Source of the DNA: Xenopus tropicalis
Taxonomy: Eukaryota > Chordata > Amphibia > Anura > Pipidae
DNA: 64,000 bases
Reading direction: 5' to 3'
Assembly (NCBI RefSeq): GCF_000004195.4
Contig: NC_030683.2
Location: 86,143,410 to 86,207,409 of the forward strand
Shown piece by piece: positions 1-12,466 of the stretch. The position numbers and the translations under genes were made by a program. The notes under the pieces are model-generated. The model was given only the letters and a program-made list of their open reading frames with translations. It was not told the origin of the DNA and did no database searches. Every line of letters begins with the position of its first letter. The stretch's first letter is position 1.

Positions 1-387
1 TTAAATTATTTTTGGATGGCATTTCCCCTTTAAGTATATGCAGGTGAATTGGGGTGGGATTCAGTGGGATGCTATTCGGTGTCTGATTTGTAAAAACATG
101 CAACCATACTTTAAGTCGGTTTGACTCCATTCTGGAGTAAAAAAACTGCATTGTGGATAAAAGGCAATACAATATTTTTATATTTTTAAATGGCCCTTTT
201 GAACTGAGGGGGCACTCCTGTTTAGCACTGTTTTGTGAAAAGTGAATACTTTTTTAACTGGAAGTTGGCGCATTTGGCGCATTTAATGTGCAAACAGAAT
301 TGCAAAATTTTATTCACAGGGTGATTGTCCTCAAGAGCTTTTTAAATATGGGATAATTGCAAGTTGTGAATATTTATGCAAACACTT
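1..387. other. Non-coding DNA with a T2-like right end
   Basis: No gene is visible. The sequence CCCCTTTAA near base 26-34 is the reverse complement of the TTAAAGGGG terminus of Xenopus T2/Kolobok-type MITEs, so a copy cut by the window edge may end here. The rest is low-complexity, AT-rich sequence. Confidence 0.3.
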
Positions 388-930
388 TGGGCCACACTTA
401 TTTGAAGTAACCACGATTATTTCTGATGTGCGTAAATTGTGCGAAAATTGTGTTGTGGTCGTATAAAAATATTGTCGTTGCGTTCCAAAAGTTACAAAAT
501 TTTCGTATCCGAACGATTGTAAAAGGCTAGTGATGAGCGGGAGACAAAAAAAAAAAGACACGGGCAACAAATAAGACACGGGCGACAAAAAAAATCGCAC
601 AACAAATGTGTTTCACAAATTTTTCGCTGTTTCGCGAAACGGGACAGATTCGCTCATCACTATAAATGGCACAAAAACCTTTCTGACTTGAAACTTCAAT
701 GCATGACTTTGGAAGCCTTCCATAGGACTCAATGGCACTCTGCGGCTTCAACCTGGCCAAAAGATAGTCACAATATGAAAGCTTGAATGAATTTCGAAAT
801 GTTCTTAGTCATTATGAAAAATACGACTTTTTTGTGCAAATTTACTCAAAAAGTGAAAATGTCGTGTAATTTTAACGATATTTTTCGTGGTCTGTACGAA
901 AAGTTCTAAAAATTAGAAAACCTAGTTTAT
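388..930. mobile_element. Degraded Harbinger-like MITE, interrupted by a hAT MITE
   Basis: The sequence resembles the better-preserved element at 27588-27990. Both have an 'atttctgatg' block near one end, the phrase 'aggactcaatggcactctg' in the middle and CpG-rich words such as acgaaaa and gcgac towards the other end. The 135-bp hAT MITE at 528-662 splits it. The outer termini are not clear, so the ends given are approximate. Confidence 0.45.
528..662. mobile_element. hAT-type MITE, 135 bp
   Basis: The ends are inverted: TAGTGATGAGCG on the left and CGCTCATCACTA on the right. They are flanked by 8-bp duplications, taaaaggc (520-527) and taaatggc (663-670), with one mismatch, as expected of hAT superfamily insertions. 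The right part shares 'cgggacagattcgctcat' with the MITE at 58764-58891, so the two are one family. It has no coding capacity and would depend on a transposase encoded elsewhere. Confidence 0.75.
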
Positions 931-1154
931 TTTTGGCCAGACTCACGCTTTCTCAGCCTCTGAGAGCAATGCCGGTAGTTTATGGGCTGCTGGGGTCTGT
1001 GACCCACATTTGAGAGGCACCAAAATAGGATAGTTAAAGGCCCAAGACAGAAGTCAGGGCATAATTAGGAACAAACAGGAACAATTTAATAAAACTAAAT
1101 AACTGACAAACATACACACTTATGGCACTGTCAGTCTGTCTGGACTCAGGACTT

Positions 1155-1386
1155 GCTGTTTTGCTTTGCCGTAAAATTAGCGAAACTTTTCAAAATTCGG
1201 GAAACAGCTGAAAATTTCGGAAATGTGTAAAATGACGCACATAAAAAAATGACATGCGTGGCAATTTTTTTGTCGACAAACTTATTTTTTTTGATGCTCA
1301 CCAGTAGATTTTTGTGGCCATTTTGCAAGGCAATCCACTAATGGCGAAATGCAGAAATTCCCTGCAAAAAATTTCGCTCATCCCTA
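1155..1386. mobile_element. Truncated hAT-type MITE
   Basis: The right terminus TTTCGCTCATCCCTA (to 1386) matches the TAGGGATGAGCG-type ends of other hAT MITEs in the window. The interior has the family's 'ttcg' and 'aaaattcg' words. No matching left end or target duplication is visible, so the 5' boundary is a guess. Confidence 0.45.
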
Positions 1387-2226
1387 AAAACTACTCAAAA
1401 ATCATATTTTGTATTACATTAACAAAGCTTCCATACAGTATATCTATGTACTTGTACACATCTATATCAAGTGAAATTCAATAGAGAGAAGATATTAACA
1501 GGAATAAAGCAAAATGCATTCTTTGTACTTGGTTAATCCCAGCATGGACCTCAAACATATCGAATATCCACCCTACAAATGTTTCCAGTATTAACAAACC
1601 GTCTCAGATCCACCTTCAGCAGTCTGTACACATTTATTACCTTTTTATTATTTATTTACAGGATTTCCTGCTGTCTTATACAGTATTATATTGATTCTGT
1701 ATTCACCCCTCTACAATGCATATTGATTCATCTAATGCACATTGCCTTTTGGTTAGCACCTTGTTTTTGTATGAATAAAATATTTACTTGCTTTCTGAAT
1801 AAAATATTATTTAGATAAACTTTCCCTTAGGCTGGCTCTACATCATTTTATCATTCATGTCAGCAGCACTGCACAAAGTAATTTTCCAAACCTTTGTCTG
1901 CATGGCCTCATCTTCTGTTCCACACAGTTATATGCAGAAAGGAGAATGGCAGCATGTATGTACTGTATTAGAGCACATCACGTTACACAATACATGGTTC
2001 TTACCTAGACTGGTATAGGTATAGTGAAGTTACTTATTGCCTGTTTGTTTCGGAAGAAAATAAATCTAATTCTTCTCTCCACGCAGACTCTCTTAAAAAA
2101 ACAACAAGGGAGAAACCTCAGGCAGAAAAGCTTACTTAGAATTAGGATCTTTCCAGATTTTTAGCCATTAGCCAAGTGCAGAATTTTATAGCTATCTAAA
2201 TCATTCTGCTCTATAATTATTACAAG

Positions 2227-2465
2227 TAGCGATGAGTGAGTTGTTCCCCTAAAAAATTAGCAGAAACACAGGAAGATTTCACAACACATTGAAGTCAATG
2301 GACATTTTTTCTTGGTGGCTTTTTTTGTGGCAGCTTTTCCCATGCATTGGAGTCTACAGGCTACAGAGATTTTTTAATGTCACACATTTTTGCAGCAAAA
2401 TTTTCCTGAAGTTGTGCAAAAATATTCCTCTAAGGTCTTTTATCTGAAGATTTTTTTGTTTGTGT
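2227..2465. mobile_element. hAT-type MITE fragment
   Basis: It begins TAGCGATGAGTGAGTTGT, a variant of the TAGGGATGAGCGAA terminus, followed by a 'cattgaagtcaatgg' block. The right terminus is not found. Confidence 0.35.
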
Positions 2466-2598
2466 AGTGCTTGGTGGCGTCACCTGTTGTTTTTTGTGTA
2501 CCCCACCTTTAAAAATGAGCATATTAGAAGTCATGACCTGTATATAAGCACCTGTATATAAGCACTCGTATATACTCACAGTTTATCCTTATATTTTA

Positions 2599-2671
2599 CA
2601 TGCTCGATTATGTGTATATTATAGTGAATAGGGGTACTCTATTCACTATATTATACACATAATCGAGCATG
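2599..2671. repeat. Hairpin: 32-bp inverted repeat with 9-nt loop
   Basis: Arms 2599-2630 and 2640-2671 are reverse complements at 31 of 32 positions. The loop is ggggtactc (2631-2639). The arm contains catgctcgattatgtg. No flanking duplication is evident. It may be the core of a foldback element or a recent palindromic duplication. Confidence 0.85.
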
Positions 2672-2699
2672 AGTGTGTTAGTTAATGTTATTCAGTAAG

Positions 2700-3226
2700 G
2701 GGCACTTCCATGTCTAACATTGCTTATAGACTGACAATGCTAATATAACATGTAATTACTGCTTGCACATGAGTTTGTTGATCTGTGTTTGAAAGGAAAT
2801 TTATCAAATCTGCAACCATTCCCTCTGTTCCTTCTAATGATTCATTTAGACTGAGCTATTATCAGTGGCAGGTATTGAAAACATTTCATCTGCAGATGTA
2901 GTCACGTTTATCTTCTAACTAAATATGCCTTGTGGGATAGTCAAAATTTCCTGTCATCCTGAGTTACCTGATGTAATTAACACGCCAGGATAAATGGAAT
3001 TTTACACAAAAGTGTGTTGAGATAACACTATGGATCAATATATATCATTCACTAAATAAACATCTACCATAATTATATAGAATGTAAATAAACAATGGCA
3101 ACGTATATACAAGTACCTATCTCTTCATGGACAGAACTTGGTTTTGCCATTATGAAATATATGATATGTTAAAGCAATAAATTCCAGAGAACATGGAGTG
3201 AAAATAGCTTATCACTATTGGGAAAC
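2700..3226. other. Non-coding sequence, nothing recognised
   Basis: AT-rich, low-copy sequence with stop codons in all frames. I see no repeat, RNA gene or regulatory site that I can support. Confidence 0.5.
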
Positions 3227-3520
3227 GGTATAGGATCAGTTATCCTGAATGGTTGAGACCTGGAGTTTTCCGGATAAGGGATCTTTCTGTAATTTGGATT
3301 ACCATACTTTGTCTGCTAAAAACAATGAAATAAACCCAATAGGATTGTTTTTCCACCAATATGAATTCTTGCAGAATATTTACGATCAAGTACAAGCTAC
3401 TGTTTTATTATTTCAGAAAAAAATTAAATCATTTTTAAAAATTAGAATTACTGGCTTAAAATAAACTCTATGGGAGATGGTCTTCTTGTAATTTGGAGCT
3501 TTCTTGATAAAGGAAAGCCC
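3227..3520. mobile_element. CAGGTAT-family MITE, copy 1
   Basis: This is a member of a dispersed family (about eleven copies here) with intact ends TA-CAGGTAT...ATACCTG-TA and a conserved interior: ccggataaggg, ggatctccatacctt, aacccaataggattg, gatcaagtacaag, ggagtctatgggagatgg. It is palindrome-like at the ends. This copy starts ggtataggatc and has lost a clear right terminus. Confidence 0.7.
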
Positions 3521-3908
3521 TGGAGCTATAAGCACAGGGGCTTCATGACAAGGGATCTGAATGACCAGCAGCCAGATTACACTGGTTAATGTTCAGAGAT
3601 TGGCAGAATTGGGTGTAGCTGAGATAAGGTGAGAAGGAAAGAGTTAAGGCAGAAGATAGCTGGGCCAGGGGGTGGAGAAAGGGAGGGATGTGATGTCAGA
3701 GGAAGAAACACTCACTTCCTTATTGTCTGAGCAGGTAGATACCCAACCTCCCCTTTTTTGCTTATTTTGCAAAAATGTCAGGATTTATTTTTTTATGTTC
3801 TCATATTATCTATTAACTGAATGTGGATGTTTTCCTGAATACATTGATTTATTGTGGTTTCTGCATCTCTATACAGTATAAACTTGCGAGTCAGCATTGT
3901 TAATGTTT
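3521..3908. other. Non-coding sequence, nothing recognised
   Basis: No gene or repeat that I can support. A short open frame around 3672-3881 has no recognisable domain. Confidence 0.4.
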
Positions 3909-4020
3909 CTGATTGCCATTGGGGTCAGGAATTTTTTTCCCTTTTGAGGCATAATTGGCACTGGCTTCAGGTTGCATTTTTTGCCTTCCTCTGGATCACA
4001 ACAGTAGATATATGATAATG
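3909..4020 (+). mobile_element. LINE-like 3' fragment (tentative)
   Basis: The run 'cccttttgaggcataattgg' followed by 'cttcaggttgcat' and 'gccttcctctggatca' resembles a widely dispersed vertebrate LINE-derived 3' segment known to me from frog sequences. The similarity is from recall only. Confidence 0.3.
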
Positions 4021-5672
4021 TATTTAAAGTTTTATTTGTCACAGCAATGGTAGGACCTTGGCAAAGTACTGCAGAGGGAGAAAGGAGGTTCTCTTCTGTG
4101 ACTGCACGGCAGACTGATAGATACAGATTTATAGATACTACTGCTTATGCTAGGTGACAGCCTGCTTGGATTTCCTATCATAGAGACGCTGCAGATTCAG
4201 GGCCAGCAGCAGGGCTGCTGAACTTCTCAAATGGTGGGAGATGCAGCTCCTGCTGGTAGCAGAGTTTGGGGCCATCCTCTCTGTAGTTATAGGCAATCTA
4301 ATACTCAGTGGTTTATATAATGACATAGTGCTGATTTAAAATGGCAACTATGGAAGTAAACTTCAAGTCTTCAGTGAGGAATGGAAGAGCAAAAGTAGCG
4401 ATCTCTTATGAAATTCTAGCTTTAAAATGTTACCTTGAGTTATGCTGTCATTGTCCTATTTATTTGAGAAAATGTGAATAAATGTTGTGGCCATTTTACC
4501 CCATCTTTGTCTCCTGTTGTTTCATTAAGGCATATAACAAGGCTTTCAGTGGGCTGGCTCAAGGTAAAGAGTCAATTGAGGAGTCCCTTTCTCATGGGAT
4601 TCCTGAAGGTATCCCACTTCATGCAGATTGCTGCAACTCTCCAAACTATTTTCTTTATGTCTCTTTGTCTATCCAAGGACCTTTTAGTCCAAGAAGCACA
4701 ATGGTCTTACAAAACAATGTATATGTTGTGTTTCTGTGAGTGTGTGGCAGATACTGTAGACTATGGGCAGAATATGAGAGAATGTGAGATTATATTGTAT
4801 GAACAGCCAGAAACTGTATTTCTCTTTGGCCCTGGGTTAATCATTCCTTATTTCCCATGATCTGTTTACATCTCTATAAAGGCATTTTAACTGCCATTTT
4901 ATGCAATATATGAGAAGTTAAAAACAAAAATCTATTTAGAAAAAAAATGTTTTTGCTGCTTTTAAAAATTAAGGTATTTCTTTTAGCTATGCCAAATTAT
5001 ACAATTATTTTGGGTTTTAAAACAACATAGGAAAATGTAATGCACAATACTTTGTATATTAGTAAAAAAAATAATTGATTTACTGGAAAAAGAAAATAGT
5101 TATCTAGATGGCTAATCATTACCATGACCCTGACTGTTAGCCTGATGTTTATATTTTATAAGAGGTATAAAAAAATCTTTGTTGACTGGATACTTCCTCT
5201 GGATTACACACTCTATAGAGAATGCATGGATTTTTGCCTAAGAGCATTGTGCATGTACAGTATACAATTTGCTGTGAAGGCTAAGCAATGTCATTAGATT
5301 ACTGAAAACTTCTACATACCACTGCCTACTGTTATGCTGGATGTTGCTATATGTGCACTGTTATATACTTCAATTTCAAACATTTATATAGTATAGTGAC
5401 AACAAATTCCATAATGCTTTTCAGAGATTGTTACAATCTATTTTCTTGACAACACAGACAGGCAAACACTGGTTGTTTTTATAAAAAGTGAATTAACCTG
5501 CCTGTATGTTTTTCAGAGTAGAAAGAAATCCTTTAGACATGTCTAGCTCCTCACAGATAGGAACTGGCTGGACTGCACCCTTGGACCACAGTGAAAAAGG
5601 GCAGAGATACTAAACATTGCACCACTGTGTATATATGTGTGTTATAAATGGAGTACAGTACGCAAGTCTATA
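4021..5672. other. Non-coding low-copy sequence
   Basis: The longest open frame (4474-4860, 128 codons) has no recognisable domain or splice context and is probably chance. The remainder is AT-rich with short A and T runs. Confidence 0.45.
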
Positions 5673-5680
5673 ATACATTG

Positions 5681-5948
5681 TAGGTATGCACCAAACCCAG
5701 TTTTTCAGGTTCGGCCGAACTCCCGAATCCATGCTAAGGGATTCGGCCGAATACTGAACCGAATCCTGATTAGCATATGCTAATTAGGATTTGGAAGGGT
5801 TAAATCTCGTTGGAAGGGTTAAATCTCACAGCAAAAAATGTTACACTTCTGTGATTATACGGCGACATTAACCCGAATCCGAGCCATGCCAAAAAATTCA
5901 GAATCCTGGCCAAATACCGAACCAAATTCTGGATTCGGTACATCCCTA
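5681..5948. mobile_element. hAT-type MITE, 268 bp
   Basis: Ends are TAGGTATGCACCAAA and (reverse complement of the right end) TTAGGGATGTACCGAATCC. Perfect 8-bp duplications atacattg lie at 5673-5680 and 5949-5956. The interior is rich in 'ttcggccgaa' and 'ccgaatcc', giving an island of CpG in an AT-rich setting. Non-autonomous. Confidence 0.8.
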
Positions 5949-5956
5949 ATACATTG

Positions 5957-7825
5957 TATCAGATTGTATTGACAGGAAATCTTGGCCGCTATTTATGGTA
6001 ACACTTTTGTTCAAGGATTGTGCATCTAGGAAAGCTGTTCAAAATTCATTGACCAGCTTCACACTATATTATGTGTGTGTGTGTAACATGTATTCTTTGT
6101 GCATTTTAGTAACCATAACACAGGGCCTATACAGAAATCGGGAACAGAGGTCAGGGCCTTGTAAACGCAGGGAAATTTTATTGCCACCAAATGTATACTG
6201 ACAAAGCTAGCAACATCCAGATGCAGGTTCAGAATGTTTCCTGCATTCCCAATATGCTTGGCGTTTGTTACTATTATGGAGTCTGGATTTTGTTGTGGAT
6301 TTTTGGACTACTTAATTTTAGAGAGCTGAGTTACATATTATATTATTATTACATATTATATTTATATACTACATTGCATTGGAACACAAAATGATATTGA
6401 AATGAACACCCAGTTAGCATTGGATACATAGCTAGTGGCAACTTTTTAGGGCTGCCAAACTGTCACTCTGTATGTCAATAAACACTGTTATATACAAAGG
6501 AAGCAGCTTCTGACTTCCTAACCACCTGGTACCAAAAAGTACATAGTCAATGTAATATAACGCTAAACCCTACAAAATGATACAGGGGTTGCCAGATGCC
6601 AAATTATCAAGTTAAACCAGGAGTTTTCTAACCCCATTTATTATAGTCTGCACATAAGCCTTATACATTTGACAAACCATTCCCAGGTGTCTGCAAACAT
6701 TACTGGTATATTAGATTTGAAATTGCCCCAAAAACAGGTTTGTAACCAGAAAAATTGGAATTCAATGTTAAAATTGTCTGCAGGGGACTACCTACATGGG
6801 AAAGTGTATTAAAAGTACAGAAACTAATAACTTCACTGATAGGTGAGGATAACCTTAATATCTGAGAACATTTGATTCTGGTCTAGACAACAATCCCTGT
6901 AGTGGGTCATTTCTATCAATAATGTTGGTATGAATTAGAATCCCAGACTAATTAGATGCATTACTTATAAACAATAAATATTTTTAACACAATATTATAG
7001 AAAAGTACTATATTAACATAAATATGCCTGATGATGATAATGCTGATGTTCACAAAATGAGAATGCAGCTATTTCCTTTTTCCTATATTCCATGGCTTTG
7101 GGTGAGATTGGAAAAGTCTTGATATTCCTATACACACCGGATTTCCTAAAATTGGGGTGTTTTGTGTTGCTGCAATAGCTGCTTTAAATTCCTTGTTGCA
7201 GTTTACTCTGTATGATGTTTGTCAGAGTTGTGGGATCTGGGGCTTTCCATCTGCTAGATATTGCTACTCTAGCTTTAATAAGGATTTGGTTGCCCAAGCC
7301 TGTGATTTTTTTTGAAAGTTCTGGAAATGACTGCCAAAGGATTGGATTGAGGGATAGTTCCAGAATGTATAGTCAAAAGTGCCTCATGCTTCACAGTTTG
7401 GGTAGCATTTGGATGGATAGGGAAAAGCTTATGTAGTTTATCAGGGGTATGATATCATCACATCATAGTCTTATAGACATGGTTCTTATGTTTAGTACAT
7501 GTAACCATTTTTTCTTGCATTAGTCCAGATTAATGATGAATGAATCTGTCTTTTGCCAAAAAAAATTGTAAAACAACAACTGTGGACTTATTTTTGTGCT
7601 ACTTTTTCGTCACTCAGCAAATTTTTTCGAATACATGTCAGAGTTGTTTTGGAGCTTTCTGGATATCGGGTTTTTAGATAAAAGTTCATATGCTTGTACT
7701 AATGAAAATATCAGGGTTCCTAGTTTTACAATATATAAATAGGTCTGTGATAATAAACCTTTACCCTTTTAAATGCTGCAATAATAAAAATGAGGTAAAA
7801 AAAAACCTCCTTTCACTGTGAGGCA
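5957..7825. other. Non-coding low-copy sequence
   Basis: No gene seen. It contains short TATTATTA runs near 6330-6370 and small matches to MITE words near 7590-7640 (ctttttcgtcactcagc). Open frames here are short and unconvincing. Confidence 0.45.
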
Positions 7826-8020
7826 GATTTACTAAAACTCAAATATTTCCAGGGAAAGGAAGGGACATCTGCCATTGACGTTTACATGATCTTGACAGGT
7901 TATAGATGGAGTATTGTTGGATTCTGAATTGTTGCAACTTTTTTCTGTGACTTTTTCAATTTTTAGCACAAAATAATTTGAGCTGAAAAATATGCATGTT
8001 AGTAAATTCTTCCCTTTGGA
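7826..8020. mobile_element. MITE fragment, 'gcagatttactaaa' family, copy 1
   Basis: It begins ggcagatttactaaaactc and ends near 'ttagtaaattcttccc', an imperfect inverted pair. The interior 'ccagggaaaggaaggg' plus 'acatctgccattgac' is shared, directly or in reverse complement, with 49120-49320 and 51410-51680. Three diverged copies therefore lie in the window. Confidence 0.5.
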
Positions 8021-8395
8021 ATAAAGCATGAGGGAAATGTATTTTTAGTGTGTATAACACTACATTATTAACCTAGCTGGCTGTTATAGTGCAATTAATA
8101 TATTTACACTATTGCTGCAGTTAATGGAAATACATGGTTTAAATTCTGCTGCAAATAAAGTATACACAATGACACATTGCTCTGAAATAGTCAGTAATTC
8201 ACTTGACTATAACAGAGTGGTGCTGTTCCTGCCATGATTTTAACCAGTTGTATCTGTTTAGCCTCGAGTAATCCAATCTGTTCCTATTATAGTGTATATA
8301 ATTGGACATCCTCCTTACTGCATTTAACTACAGGGCTTTATTGTACAGATAATCAAAGGAGAAAGGGTTTAAAGCAATATTTGGTACTGTGCTGG

Positions 8396-8460
8396 TGTTG
8401 TGAACAGTGGGATCATGATGATGATGAAGAAGCAGCAGCAGCAAGAGGGTAAGTTCAAAT
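8396..8460 (+). repeat. Mixed trinucleotide run ending in a splice-donor-like site
   Basis: A run of gat, gaa and gca triplets (8413-8443) is followed by GAGGGTAAGTTC at about 8445-8456, a good match to a U2 splice donor. The upstream frame is open for about 70 codons but has no recognisable domain, so a real exon is only a possibility. Confidence 0.2.
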
Positions 8461-8589
8461 AAATATTATTTTGTTTATAATTTTATAATTTTGCAATTCA
8501 CTAAACAAAATTAAATAGTGTACAAATGACTAATTAATGTAGAGGTAGACCAATACCTGTTGAGATTATAAAATAATAATATAAACATC

Positions 8590-9694
8590 TATGCAGGAAA
8601 GGTATATAAAGCAATGCATGAAAGGGAGACTGGCTGAACAGAGAGGGGGAGAACAAGCCAGGAGGGGGAGTGCTGATGACAAGGAAACCAGAAGCATAGA
8701 ATCAGTGTATAAAATCATGAGTACAACACATTGATCAAGCTCAACAGCAAACATTTTGCTTACAGTAGAAAGGACAGATAACAATACAGAAATAGAAAGT
8801 GCAAGGCTTAATTGTTAATCACTGCTGAGGGTGTAATACATTCCAGAAGAATAAAACTAAGTGAAAGAGAAGAATGAGGATTGCATAAAGACTAACAGGA
8901 GTAACTAGCAAAGAGCATGAGTGAGCTGGGAAGATAGATGGAGTGCCTACTGAAGCCAGACTCCACCTCTGCTGCACCTGAGGGCTTAAGGGAGCTGTCC
9001 ATCCCTCAGTGCTGGATGTTCATTCTGCTAGTAACACTCAAGAGCTCCTGCCTGATTCTGTAAATTCATATAATCCCCAAATCTCCAGAGAAGAGCAACT
9101 TCCTAACCTACTGAATTTAATGAAGAATATAACACCAGAACCACTGAGAAAAATCTGTCTGAAAAGGATCTTTGCTGCATGAAAATTGTAACTGGAATTC
9201 AGAGCAAGAGTACCACATCTAACCCAGTTCCGAACAGATCTGCTGCTTTTCAAGATTCAGACTCTGAAAGAAACTTTGATGAGGTTGGCTGAACTGACAC
9301 AGATAAATCAGCCACAGGGAAAAAAAACTGACGTTGGATTGTCAGGTATTTATTTTTAGTCAGAACACAGAGGAAATTGCATTGCTGACACAGCGTAGTG
9401 TTAAATGTCCTACAGAGACTTCTAATAGGATAATTGGAATGTGCACCTTTTAATCTACAGGACACTGGTCATATCCAAATTTAAGCTTAAAAAACAGTCA
9501 CTTATTTTAACCATTTACCTAGAAACCTAATTTGAAGGTATATAAGTTGTAAGGTTGTGCTCACATTTGCCTACAAGGACCATGGAAACTCTCTAAAGAA
9601 GGTGCTGAACTTAAAGATCAGGAAAACAGTTGTGGATCTACCGGTGGCTTTACTGTAAAGCAATATATCAGATGAGTCTTATGGCTTGAAGGTA
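8590..9694 (+). other. Possible 5' exon/promoter region (weak)
   Basis: This kilobase is unlike its surroundings. It shows no MITE words, a purine-rich stretch (8610-8700), a TATAAAA at 8708-8714, and a GC-richer segment around 8940-9010. It ends near CTTGAAGGTAAGAAAAC (about 9686-9702), a donor-like site. ATGs near the end (e.g. accATGg at 9581) are followed by stops within five codons, so any transcript would be untranslated leader here. All of this is inference from composition and short motifs, which also arise by chance. Confidence 0.15.
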
Positions 9695-9702
9695 AGAAAA
9701 CA

Positions 9703-12466
9703 TACTGCTGATGAGCTAATGTTTCTTTGCATGATAAAAAATGCTACTTATGTGTTAATGCTAAAAATTTGCAGCATTCTATAAATGTATGCCATTAAAC
9801 AATAAATTAAGTTCATCTTCACTAATCAAATGATAAATTATTTATCTGTAATGCTGCTTCTTTTCATTAAATACCTTGATATGTTTAAAAACCATTACTT
9901 CTAGTTGTGGAAAGGGTCAGAATGTCTTAAATGAGGTTCATCTCCATCATCTCACAATAAGTAAACATAAAGCATTAACAGTAAGTGACTCATTGTCATT
10001 TAGTGAGGAAAACATTCTCACTGAATAGTTTACTACTGGGTCATACATTATCACATCCAGATGCACACAAATCACACTCAGACAGATTTTTTTTAAATCT
10101 CCTTCTCTCTTTCCTCGATGTGTATGTCTCTCCCTGTGTCTGTCTGTCTCTGTTCATAGATCAAGTTTGACAAGAGATCAAAGTGGATGGATTATTCCTA
10201 AAATTATATGCGTTGTAAAAATGTCACTTATACACACACACACACACACACATGCCTTAAATAGATTGCATTGGTGTGTTGTTGCTTCAGTTACTCTAAT
10301 AAATGACAAATATATAGACAGGCTCATAATTATGTGTGTCTGTGTGCGATGTGCAAAGAGAAATGTTAATAAGACATGGAGGTGAACTGACAGTGAGGAA
10401 GTGAGTTAATTTAAAAACAACGGTTTCTATAGCAATAGGAACTGTGGCTCTTTTATGTTGGTGGAAGATGCAAAGAATGCAAATGGCTTTTGTCTCGTAT
10501 AACAACCTTTCAATGAACTCTAATTAATAGGGCAAAGTGTGTTTCCTGTGATGATAATTGAGCACTGATTCCTTTGGGGTGGATAACCGATATAGTATAA
10601 GCATTTCTAAATGCAGCTATTAAAAATAATCCAAAGTTTTATCAAACCATGAATGCCTGATTCTGATTCTTTACCCTGATTTTAAAAATACCATGTTTAT
10701 AAAGTCAAGTTTTCCTGAATCAGCAAGGTACCCTATTTCATATAACACATGATTAAGCATGTACTTTAGTTTTGTGCTGTATTGTAATCAATGTTTGCTT
10801 TAAAATGGTAATTATGCCTAGTTATTTATGTAAATGTTAGAGGTAACAATAGTAATAACAGTAACAACAACAGGGATGTTATCCTTGTTAATTGAGTTCA
10901 TTTTAATGCAATGCTGGGGCTTAACAATTCAGAAGGGTGTTAGACCAAACACTGCCACCAAGCACTAACACCAGAGAGAATAAAGTTCAACTGCTTTGCC
11001 CATTAAGGCTAATTGACACACCAATCAAAGCAGTGGTGGTTTGATATATGTATGAATTCATTAAACACTTGCCTGTCAGAAAAATGTTCCTTTCTGTCAG
11101 GAAAGTGTTAACATAAAAATGCTGAGAATTCTTCTGGGTTCACCAGTTTAACATATAATATGTCTGCCATAATTCAACAAACAAAACATATTATGTCACG
11201 TTGTTCTTTGTATGAAGATTACGTTGAATTTACATTAATGATTTGGACATGGAGCTATTAGGAGATAAATAATAAAGGGGAAGTTTAATTGCAGGAACAT
11301 AGATTGCTAACCCTTTGTTTTCAAACAGCAGGGGATACTAGGACAACATAGGCAGTCAAAATAAGTGTTCTTTTAAGTGGTAGTTTGTCTGTCAACCCAC
11401 CATGTGCTTCACTCACAGCTCTTCAGTAGCATTAGCAGCAGTGACAGGCTGACACAGGTACATTGACTGTTACTGTTTTCTGCTGGGCGACAGTGGAGGT
11501 CAAGCAGCTCAGGTGCCACAGGGCAAATTATACTGTTGCTCAAGTTGTGGCGCAGTTTTACATGTAACATGTACTACAGAAGATATCATGTTAGGCCAAG
11601 TTATATCGAGTTGGCTTTCCCCAGTGTACCCTGTAAAGCATTAGCTTTGATTGCAAATTTAAAGAAATGAAATTGTTGGTGAGCTCATTTATCTTTCTCT
11701 TGAGACTTTCTCACTTCTATTAGAATGAGGTGGTGAAACTGTTCTTGAATACCTAAGGGAGATTTTTATAATGCTGCCTCAGTTAACTCTACTTGTTTTA
11801 CTTCTGTCCTATATTGAAATGGAGTCACTAGCATAAACAAGCACACACATAAACAATGTTATGTTGTGTTATTATATGTGAAAAGAAGCAAATACATTTT
11901 ACAAAACCAGAGTACTGGCATAGCTGCCTATCGATCAAACTATTTCTAGAAACTGCAAAAAATATTCTCCTAAGGGCATATTAAACAGTCTATTAATTTT
12001 GTATTGTACAAAACAGCTAGCAAGCAGGTTTGTTAATACTTTGCTAAATTAGGACTGGAAGAGAAATCTTGGGCAAGGAGCAATATCAGGAACAAACTTT
12101 TTTTTTTTTTAAGCTTATGGTTATAGGTGGTACCCTACATTCTTCTTCAGCATCTCATTGTTAATCAAATAACTTTTGTCCTGCATCTACAAAGAGGTCC
12201 AAATAGTGCTCACAGTTCTATTTGCTATGAACCCTAACATCTTTGAAACAGTATATGTTTGCTATAGGAAATTAAATTACTGTATATCTTCTTTTATTTT
12301 TTGTACAGTGTATTCTTTATTGATTGCAGTTCCAAAATATACAATTAATGTGCATTATTCTAAGGCAGTTATACCTTACATTAAAGTATATGAAAAAAGT
12401 ATTTAATTGGTTGTAATGTGCTGTTTTATTATTCATTTATCCCTATAAAAATATAAATCATATACA
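9703..12466. other. Low-copy non-coding DNA with possible conserved elements
   Basis: No genes. A (CA)n run lies at about 10229-10252 and pyrimidine-rich sequence at 10095-10155. Segments 10385-10560 and 10900-11120 look non-repetitive and carry clustered factor-like motifs: ATGCAAAT at about 10477, TAATTAAT, ttaattgag. A short imperfect hairpin lies at 11061-11111 (ttaaacacttgcctgtcaga against tttctgtcaggaaagtgtta). Regulatory function is unproven. Confidence 0.3.

Noticed and set aside
4474..4860. 128-codon open frame, plus strand
   Set aside because: No domain, signal or compositional sign of coding; an overlapping frame of similar length suggests chance.
8640..8680. CTGATGACAAGGAAACC (about 8671) as a hammerhead core
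   Set aside because: Only four bases separate the two boxes, so stem II cannot form.
11061..11111. Hairpin as a microRNA precursor
   Set aside because: The stem is about 20 bp with bulges and the total length of about 51 nt is too short for a typical precursor; no known seed is recognised.
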